Positions 55,006 to 64,000 of a DNA stretch of 64,000 nucleotides are shown piece after piece. Source of the DNA: Amphiduros pacificus (lineage: Eukaryota; Annelida; Polychaeta; Phyllodocida; Hesionidae); contig OX439002.1 in the NCBI GenBank assembly GCA_949316495.1, positions 12,642,001-12,706,000 on the forward strand. The letters are read 5' to 3'. The first letter of the stretch is position 1. Every line of letters begins with the position of its first letter. Position numbers and translations under genes: made by a program. The notes beneath the pieces were generated by a model. The model was given only the letters and a program-made list of their open reading frames with translations, searched no databases and was not told the origin of the DNA.

Positions 55006-58000
55006 AATATGCTACCGGCTTTATTTAACAGCATATGAAGACTGCTCAAGTTCCAGGGGAACAAATATTTTTTGCAAGATAGCAGCCAAATTGAGACAAT
55101 GTTTATTTTTTTCCTGATATAGTTTGATTTCCTTTTGAAATTATTAAAAAAAAAGGCAATGATAGATCAAGGATTTTGAAAGGAAATTAAATTTTGTTTT
55201 GATTTGAACTTCAATCAAATGCCAGAGTAGTGATTGTTCATACAAAACGTCAGGTGATAAACAGTTGGAACCGAACGTCTAGCGACCAGATAATGTCCAG
55301 TGATGATGACCTTGTGTGACCTTATTTGGTTTTGTTTATGCATGGCCAAATTGACATTTGGCTCCAACTGATAAATATTGTCTCAACTACGTGATATGTT
55401 ATTTGGCAGGATATAAATATATATATATATCATGCTCTAATGCAGCATGAAGGGACAGAGCTTGGATCACCCAAGATTCATGCTGCTTCAGGTGCAACAG
55501 GATACCAAAGTGAAAGTGAAAGTCATTGACTGCTTATGGCATGACAAACATCTTGAATTTGTCAACTTCTTCTCTCTGCAACTTGTGATCTTTAAAGTTT
55601 GTGAACAAACTGTCTCATTGTCATTCTGTAAACTTGCAAAGAAATTTGTTTTGTTAAAAAAATACAGAAACAAAAAAATTGGGGGCATTGTTCATAGTCA
55701 TAACATAATGTGTACAATTGAAAGGGTAGATTTTAGCATAAACATGACCAGGAATTGATACATGTAGATCCAAAGGTTATATATCATATGCCAAACACAT
55801 AGCTTCTTTGAATGATAAGGCTGCACTATGCGACATATTATGTGCTCTTACAAATAAATCTAAGCATATGATTAATATACACTTGGATATTAGTTACTTC
55901 AATAAATATGCAAAAGGAACATGGTCCAGAATGGAAAATGTTTTCTTTGCAGGATTTCTGGTTATCTTTCCAAGATGCAGTTTTGAATTGCAAAAAAAAA
56001 AATCAAATTTCGAGGACACAATAATGAAGTACTGCATATGAATTTAAAACAGAAGAAGCATTTGACTCCAACAAACGCTGTATCCCTCGAGTGTTAGTTC
56101 TGATTTCTTTTACAACAGTTTTGTATTATGTCAATTATTACATAGTTAAGAACACCTCATGTTGTAGAATTTAAAAATAAAAGGACAGTGAAATAGAAGC
56201 CATACAATGAATAATTCAAACTCAGTCTGAATTGCATATTTTTTTGAGAACAAAGAATTACATTCACTCAGAGATGAGTTTCCCCAGAAATAGGGTTTAG
56301 TTCAAACTGCTGGTTATCTTAGTGTACTGCAGGGGAAAAAGTCATACTTGCATTTATGAATCATATTGTATTTGTAATTATTTATGAGATGTCCTGTGGA
56401 AGAAAACAAATATCTACAAGTATAAATTATTGTCATGATGTAAACTGTACAAATATGGTATTTATCTTCAGATCAGTTTGGATCTGTTGTGCTGTTATCT
56501 ATTCAAATGTTACTGTGCTTTTTAGTCACAGGGAGACAAAGTGAAATTTACTTACCGGTATGTATCTTATTGGTTGAAAATCATTCTATACCTCTATACA
56601 TATACCACAATTTGCAAAGTACAAAATGGCACAAAATCCTTTCAAAACTTAGTAAAACATAATGTACTTAGATTATACAGTCCTGGGATATCTGATAGGT
56701 CAATACAAATGTTATTTTGCATCATAAACTAGTGAAATTGATATTTAATTTGAGATCAGTATATCACTCCAGTTCACATTTCCATGTGCAATGTTGTTAT
56801 TGAAAAACTCTATTTATTGTTGCATATTGTAGTTCTTTAATGAGGGTAGCATGATAAGATCATGGTTATTCTATCAATATATGTCAATATGATAATGATG
56901 TTTGACCCAAATAATAGTTATATCTAATTCACCAATAGGGGAAAATACAGACCAGGACTAAGTGTGTATATCACTCTTTGTCATCTTGAATCAGTTATTT
57001 TATGGTTTCTATATAGACAGTACCTTAGATCATTCTCCTGTATTGTAGAGCATGAATTGTTTAAGTCAGGTCTGGTTTGGAGTAAAATGTTCAGCTTTAC
57101 AGGCCAGGTTGTTGCTGAGACTTAAATTGTATGAAGGATACTTCTATTGAAAAAAACAATTTTAATGGAAGTGTATGTTAATTTTAATTTAAAATGATTT
57201 TGAATCCAAAACCTTTCAGTTTTGTTTCTTCATTAATTTCATAAACCAAACTAATTTGGAACAAATCTTGAATTTTTAAATATCATGCTGATTTATGAAT
57301 AAAAGAAACTTGGTTCGACAACATTTTTGGAAGGCACTTAGATATGTTCACCTTACCGCCTTGCTACCAGTTTTACTCCATTCTAGATTGGAGAAAATAC
57401 CACCAAAGGGTCACATTACACAATATAAAAAAGGATAAAGTGATATTATAAACACAATGTGTTCACTGTAATTGCCACTTGGGCAATCAAGATGTGTCAA
57501 TAATACCTAAAGGGTTTTCTTGAAAATATAAGTACTTGCCTATGGACTTGAAGAATAAAGTCCAGGAGTGTCTCCATACTAATTTTCTTTATTAGATTCT
57601 TTTCTCCACCTGAAACCTAATATGTTTGAGTTTTGCAAACTATTGTTATCCGAATAGTCATGTATAAGTTTGGTTGTCTGTTTTTTTGTGTAAGTCAAGC
57701 TTGCCAAGTCCAGAAGAATTGTGGAATTTACAACTACAAAAAAGATTTGATAAATGGGATTTTAAAAAAAAAATGTTAAATGTAAAATGGCAATCATTTC
57801 TGATGTTCTGATTATAATTCCTTACATTTTAACAATCATTTTCAAGCATTCAGCAGAATGAAATGGGAATTTAGCTGTGCATCCATTTGAGATTGACAAG
57901 ATATTTGAATGCTTATCTTATTAGCTACTGGTGCTTAGCTGTTTAGATATTTTTGTGAGGTTTTTTCACACAGTTTTCATTGTTACAAATGCTAGTTAAA

Positions 58001-58044
58001 GGTTTTACAGCTGAAATATAATGCTGATTTAAAGTGTAAAATCT
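55006..58044. other. USP22 3' UTR and downstream sequence
   Basis: No second gene recognised; the longest open frames are short and unlike known proteins. Possible poly(A) signals AATAAA at 56176, 57298 and 57554. A short AT run lies at about 55415-55430. Confidence 0.5.
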
Positions 58045-59505
58045 TATCTGGATCTTACAGACAAACATGATCCTGATCTTCAGGACAGCATGATCCTGAT
58101 GGCTAACATGATCCTGATCCGGATGGCTAACATGATCCTGATCCTGATGGCTATCCTGATCCTGATCCTGATGGCTAACATGATCCTGATCCTGATGGCT
58201 AACATGATCCTGATCCTGATGGCTAACGTGATCTTGATCCTGATGGCTAACATGATCCAGATGGCTATCCTGATAGCTAGCCTCATCTTTAAGGCGACAT
58301 AATCCTGATACCGATGGCTAGCTTGATCCTGATGGTTAACATGATCCTGATCTTGGTATCATGGTCCTGATCCTGGTATCATGGTCCTGATCCTGGTATC
58401 ATGGTCCTGATCCTTATGGCTAGCTTCATCTTGATCTTGATAGCTTGCCTGATTTCTAAGGGCTACATAATCCTAATCTTGATGGCTAGCTTGATCCTGA
58501 TTGCTAGCTTGATCCAGATCTTGATGGGTAACATGATCCTGATGACCATCTTGATGGCTAGATTGATCCTGACCCTGATTGCTAGATTGATCCTGACCCT
58601 GATTGCTAGCTTGATCCTGATTGCTAGCTTGATCCAGATCTTGATGGGTAGCATGATCCTAATGACCATCTTGATGGCTAGATTGATCCTGACCCTGATG
58701 ACTAGATTGATCCTGACCCTGCTGGCTAGCTTGATCCTGATTGCTAGCTTGATCCTGATTGCTAGCTTGATCCAGATCTTGATGGGTAACATGATCCTAA
58801 TGACCATCTTGATGGCTAGATTGATCCTGACCCTGATGGCTAGCTTGATCCCGATTGCTAGCTTGATCCAGATCTTGATGGGTAACATGATCCTGATGAC
58901 CATCTTGATGGCTAGATTGATCCTGACCCTGATTGCTAGATTGATCCTGACCCTGATTGCTAGCTTGATCCTGATTGCTAGCTTGATCCAGATCTTGATG
59001 GGTAGCATGATCCTAATGACCATCTTGATGGCTAGATTGATCCTGACCCTGATGACTAGATTGATCCTGACCCTGCTGGCTAGCTTGATCCTGATTGCTA
59101 GCTTGATCCTGATTGCTAGCTTGATCCAGATCTTGATGGGTAACATGATCCTAATGACCATCTTGATGGCTAGATTGATCCTGACCCTGATGGCTAGATT
59201 GATCCTGACCCTGATGGCTAGCTTGATCCCGATTGCTAGCTTGATCCAGATCTTGATGGGTAACATGATCCTGATGACCATCTTGATGGCTAGATTGATC
59301 CTGACCCTGATTGCTAGATTGATCCTGACCCTGATTGCTAGCTTGATCCTGATTGCTAGCTTGATCCAGATCTGGATGGGTAGCATGATCCTAATGACCA
59401 TCTTGATGGCTAGATTGAACCTGACCCTGATGGCTAGATTGATCCTGATGGTTAGCTTGATCCTTATCTTGATAACCCGCCTGATCCTACCAGCCATCAT
59501 GTTTG
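58045..59505. repeat. Minisatellite of 18/24-bp modules with a higher-order unit
   Basis: The base module is TTGATCCTGA(CCCTGA)TGGCTAGC, 18 or 24 bp. At 58083-58260 it is mostly the 24-bp form ATGATCCTGATCCTGATGGC plus TAAC; around 58340-58410 a TGGTATCATGGTCC form occurs. From 58509 a set of three subunits (about 120, 138 and 96-120 bp), each opening with GATCCAGATCTTGATGGGTA, repeats two and two-thirds times with a 354-378 bp period. Confidence 0.92.
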
Positions 59506-62500
59506 GGATCTTGTAGATTATTAGTTGAATTGAAAACAAGGCATTTTGACTCTAATGGCATTAATTCTAAGGTTAATTAACTTTATCTCTTTAAAAATAT
59601 TAGGTAAAACTCTTTGAGATACCTTTTTTCTACTATTGCTCTGTAAGCATTCTCCAGACTCTGAATTTTTAAAACTTAAAGCGATGAAAGAATTTTGCAG
59701 GCTGTATGGATGGAAGCATGTTTCATGTAAGATTGGAATAAGTTGTCTATCGGATCACACAAAGACTGTTTGCAATGTCACTAAAGAGTGAAAGGTCAAA
59801 ACTGAACTTTGAAGAGTTAATCATTTACAGTTCTGTTAACATTATTACATTAGTTGGTGTAAAAATGAAATAATCAATGATTGATATTTTTACATCACAC
59901 CAATTTGATTTGATTTTATGTTCTTTGAAAAATGAACTTTATGGTAATGTATGGAACAGAAGTGGCACGTACAGTACCTCGGTAATTGTAATATTTATCA
60001 AGATTGTTCATGCAAGTGTTAAAAAATGCAACTTATTTACAAATGTCAAATAGTTGAATATGAATACAAGAACAAAATTTATTTTTTATATCATAATTTG
60101 AAACAATTGACCTGAGCTCATAAAGGTTAAACAGCAAATTAACATGAAAAGTAATCAGAAATATTAATAACAAAGGCTGTTTTTTGTTTGTTTTCATTAC
60201 AGTTTTGTTGATCGAAGAGTGTATTATTTGATGTGTAAATGTGATGTGTATCTGAGCAGATTCTTAGTTTAAACCTGATGTGTCAAACAGTTGGATTGGT
60301 AAATTAGGACAGCAATCTTAAATGCTACAGAGGAGGACAACACCGGCTGCATAATAGGCCCTAGAATTGACCCCATGTGAAATAAGTAGCTATCTTGTAC
60401 TGCTGAGTATTTGTAATAATTTATTATTTATGATACACAAGGTTGTTCTCTTAAACTAAAACATTGGATGTCGTCTGCTAAGTGTGGACTTCAAGCAATG
60501 AGGTGATATATAAGGTGTCGCAGAAGTAAGGACCTTTGGGTGTTATACTTTTTGGACACCCTGTACTTTATATAATATGGTATACTATACATTAAAATAC
60601 TGGTGATATTTTATTGCCCCTGTTGCATGTATGTATGTATGTAAGTATGTATACAAAGACCAATTGTTGTACTTGCCAATGTTGTTGATAATGATATAAT
60701 ATGAAGTGTTTATTTGAAGTGTCATTTAGAACTAAATTGAAATGTTGAATGATTAAAGTTGTTTATCTTTAATACTATGTCTGTATGAGGAACGCCGCAC
60801 CCCTCCTGATATAAATAAACTCAACATTAGTAACTTGTAAACTTTACCAAAACATAAAATGACTCAAATGTTTCCAATGTCAAAAATTAAAATCTGCTTA
60901 GTTGCATTCGATATAAAAATGTCACAAAGCTCCTTTGCTGGTAGCCGCTCAAAAGATGCTACTATAGATAGGCATGACATATAGTACAATTACTTGAAGC
61001 AAAAAGCCAGAAACTGTTATTGGTAGTATAATTACTAATCTTATGAGGTTTTGATAATGATAAATTACATTTTGGACATTTAGGTTTATTCTAGAAAATA
61101 CAGAATATTGTTAGATTTTTTTTGTTTATATAGATAAGAAAAAAGAAACATAATAACACATTTCTTTGATAGTATCAAATAAATGGTTTGAATGGAGCAA
61201 GATATGAATGTTACAAGGTTGAGAGCTAGAATGGATTTCTGATGTGAGCAAGAGCTATGTTAATGAATTATTTTAAGCTGCTCTACCTCCAGGGACAAAA
61301 TATATATTGCCTTCGCAAAGAGACTTGAGTGAGAGTTGATGTCAGCACATGTAGAAGACAAGTGTTGCCTTGATATATCTCTAGATGGCGCCTGAGTAGA
61401 AGTGTAGATGGCGCAGAAGCATGTGGTTTATTTCCCACCAGCTAGGACGTATATAAATTATAGACGTACAGAATTGTGTTGGTATGAACGAAGTGTATAT
61501 GTGTGGGTCATATATGGCCAGGCGTATGTGAAGGCCCTTTAAACATGGACCAAATAAATGTATTTATGTTTGCTAAAATATTTGCTTGTTGTATTTATTT
61601 GTCCACATAATGTAACAAAATATGTTGTTAAAATTCTGCTGTACAAACCTTAGTATTAAAAGCCAGGGTGAATATTTCTGGTCCAGGAATGGATATTTCC
61701 ACATGAGCACTGAAGTCATGATTGACAAGAAGGTGCTTAAATGTTTCTCAGGCAAGCAGACAATATGGTCTTAAAATTATTGTGTAATATTTTTATTGAT
61801 GACCAGCATAAGATATATAGTACAGTGAAAAAAATCAGTCAGTCAGATTAGTGTCTTGTTCCAGAAAAATATGATTCATGTGACATTGCCAAATCTTCAC
61901 AAGCCTTCTCCAGATTGGCAGAAATAGGTTATTGTAGACGTTTTACTCAGATTCTTAGGTTACATGGGCTTGCAGGGACTCTTACAGTTCACAAGATAAA
62001 ATGATGAACGGCTGCCATTCAGCTGAGTATTGAGGCCTACATGTGGCTACCCTTGTACTCCTTATACTCCTATAATAGAAATGAAGCTAAATGAATTTTA
62101 TGTTGATGTAGACAGCTCGACATGGTGAGAAAGAAAAACAATATGTACACCCCAAGTAACAGCCATATTGGAAGTTTCAGATCTGTTCTCAGCCATTTTC
62201 ATCTGCTGCCACCTACTGAAGCTATTTATATTATTATTACTTTATAAATTATGGCACAAATGAGACAAAGCCATAAAGGGTCAAATACTTGTTTGGTGCA
62301 ATATGAATAGCTTGGACTGTAACAGAATGAATAAGTTAGATTGGAAGTTAGATCTTGCTAAATAAAAGATTTATTCAGAGCGAAGCTGCAATAGTGTTGT
62401 AAGACAGAGGGAACCTGGATTCAATTTGTTTTACAGATTAATTGGATTTATGTGGAAAATAGACTGCAATAAATCCTTTGATTGTCATTAGAAATCACTG

Positions 62501-62575
62501 CCACTATCCACCCATGAAAACCTGTGAAACAATAAAATTTTCAGATTTCTGATTCAAAATCAACTCCACAATCTA
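59506..62575. other. Non-coding sequence
   Basis: No gene recognised. A short ATGT run lies at 60626-60652. At 60512-60566 AAGGTGTCGCAGAAGTA faces GGACACCCTGTAC, possibly a stub of a DNA element. Near 61380 GATGGCGC is repeated; an AATAAA lies at 61553. Confidence 0.5.
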
Positions 62576-62580
62576 TTAAG

Positions 62581-63022
62581 AGCAGTTGACATATACATGG
62601 CTGACCAGAGGAAGAATATTATATTTTACTGGATTCCAAGCCACATACTGTGACATACTGGTAAGTATAAAGCAGCTGATACCGCAGCAAAAGCAGCCAC
62701 AGATAAAATTAAAACAGATCGAGCTTTCGCACATACCAAATACAGAAAATATATTTATGCATTGGTGAGATACAAATGGCAATGTGAGTGGGATCAAGCT
62801 GTGAATAACAAGCTTCACAGTATAAAACTAACATGAGGTAAAAATTATAATTCATGCTGTAAAATATGTGGTGAAGAAGTGGTTTTAACACGCATTCAAA
62901 TTGGACACAGTCACTTTACACATGGTTATTTGTTAAAAGATGAAGATCAACCTGAATGTATTTCCTGTCAAACCCCTTTGACAGTGATGCACATCATGCT
63001 TGACTGTGTTTAAATTATTCGA
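62581..63022 (+). mobile_element. LINE 3' fragment: RNase H end and Cys-rich tail, decayed
   Basis: Translation gives IIFYWIPSH (RNase H end), then after a stop and frame change KAADTAAKAATDKIK, and further on CCKICGEE, RIQIGHSHFTHGYLL, PECISCQTPL and HIMLDCV. WIPSH-GN-AD-AAK followed by R-x-GH-x-T-H-LL, C-x2-C and H-x3-C is the usual end of RNase H-bearing LINEs (I/Jockey/R1-like groups). Two in-frame stops (near 62670 and 62833) and at least one frame change show it is dead. Confidence 0.75.
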
Positions 63023-63600
63023 GACAGTTGATACCGGTTTGATTTTATCATTTTGAAGGTGGAGTAATTAATTGCCAGCTTGACATCTGCTTGAGACACC
63101 ACATTCATCATGATGAAGGGTCTTTTAAATGTGATGTTCACATGTAAATTGTGAGTCATTGTTTTTTCTTAATTGCTATTGCAACTGCATTGTTTATTGT
63201 ATGTTTTTAAACTTATCATTCATCCACATTTAGAAGTTTTTAACTCATACCCGGTCTCATCGTAGCGCACAGGCCAAGCGGATGAAAGCGGAGTGGAAAA
63301 TTTTGGTGTTTGGAATGAGTTCGGAAGTCTCCGTAACTCAAACGCTTTCAGAACAGTATATGAATGTACGTATTAAAATTATTTCATTTATTTCATGACG
63401 AGACCAATATCCTATTCCACTTTTTAAAACTTTGTTCCTTATTCACTATTCACAGTTCATTTTTCTAAATCAAGTTTATAGTAGATGATGTCAACATGTC
63501 AGATTTCAAAAATTGCCTTCCAAATATCACCGTGCTGGATTTTGTGCCACATTATGTGAAAGGAAATCACAAAAATTATAAAATCGAAATATTATTTAAA
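63023..63600. other. Non-coding sequence after the LINE relic
   Basis: Nothing recognised; the first part may be LINE 3' UTR. Confidence 0.4.
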
Positions 63601-63955
63601 CAAGGGCGGAAAAGAACAAGTGCAGCTCAATTCAAAGGTCACCAAATTTTGTGTGCATGTTGAGGGGGATCCCATGACGTTATTTATAAAGCATTTCCCT
63701 GGTGCAAATGACGATAGCAAGAAGCACCACTCACAATCTTAAGATTTTAATAATCAAATAAAATGAATAATAATTTTCTAAGTGAAAAATAACTGCCGCA
63801 GGTCAATCCAAAGGTCATCAAATTTTGTATATAAGTTGAGGGGGGTCTGTATATAAGTTGAGGGGGTCCCATAATTTTATCTATAAAGCATTTCCCCAGC
63901 TCAATTGACGGTAACAAGATGGCGCTACTCACAACTTTAAGATTTTAATAATTAA
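63601..63955. repeat. Degenerate tandem duplication, ~176-bp period
   Basis: CAATTCAAAGGTCACCAAAT at 63628 and CAATCCAAAGGTCATCAAAT at 63804 start matching blocks that share TTGAGGGGG, TTTATAAAGCATTTCCC, ACTCACAA and AAGATTTTAATAAT. The second block has a further local duplication of GTATATAAGTTGAGGGG. Confidence 0.75.
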
Positions 63956-64000
63956 ATGAAATGAACCATCAGCGAGAATGAGTGACATAGCGCATGTAAC

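Noticed and set aside
55447-55758. A 103-codon frame downstream of USP22
   Set aside because: No recognisable family, within AT-rich probable 3' UTR; likely chance.
58401-59516. A 371-codon protein gene
   Set aside because: The frame is made of minisatellite modules, is open on both strands and has no splice or domain support.
60512-60566. Short inverted pair GGTGTC / GACACC as a DNA transposon
   Set aside because: Only 55 bp with imperfect arms and no clear target duplication; noted as a possible stub only.
61330-61612. Possible solo LTR (TATA-like TATATAAATTA, AATAAA, then a CA end)
   Set aside because: No matching TG start with a target duplication could be found; order of signals alone is weak.

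Overview
This is a eukaryotic window: spliced genes with GT/AG introns, RNA polymerase III genes, transposon relics and microsatellites. The AT-rich introns, the TTAA- and TA-flanked inverted-repeat elements, the LINE relics and the dispersed repeats with AGGTCA motifs suggest a marine invertebrate, perhaps an echinoderm or other deuterostome. The sequence alone does not settle the taxon.

Positions 1 to about 38,552 are one unbroken tandem array of a 1.44-kb tDNA unit, 27 copies with the last cut short. Each unit carries tRNA-Leu(UAG) (+), tRNA-Ala(UGC) (-), tRNA-Arg(UCG) (+) and tRNA-Leu(AAG) (+). That gives 107 tRNA loci, nearly all intact. The window opens inside a Leu(AAG) gene, so the array continues to the left. 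The right third (from about 24.6 kb) has been re-amplified as a three-unit higher-order repeat with a 4,317-bp period. A few copies are damaged: two Arg, two Ala, and three Leu(UAG) copies that share one T-loop change.

From 38.57 to 46.43 kb on the minus strand lies a complete six-coding-exon DHRS7B gene (306 aa), a membrane-anchored short-chain dehydrogenase/reductase. Its stop codon is about 14 bp from the last tDNA unit, so its 3' UTR must be made of array sequence. Its 6-kb intron 4 is filled with repeats: an element with 46-bp inverted ends and flanking TTAA, a roughly 360-bp tandem repeat carrying DR1-like AGGTCA pairs, a LINE reverse-transcriptase relic and a TTAA-flanked MITE.

From 47.98 to 55.0 kb on the plus strand lies a complete 13-coding-exon USP22 gene (499 aa), the ubiquitin protease of the SAGA complex. 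DHRS7B and USP22 are divergent, about 1.55 kb apart. They are also neighbours in human 17p11.2 (recalled, not searched). The gap holds a mariner-type MITE, tandem GGAA motifs and a TGCGCA palindrome.

From 55.0 to 64.0 kb no further host gene is recognised. The region holds the USP22 3' flank, a 1.45-kb 18/24-bp minisatellite at 58.05-59.5 kb that happens to be open on both strands, a LINE RNase H/3'-end relic at 62.58-63.02 kb and a degenerate tandem duplication at the right edge.
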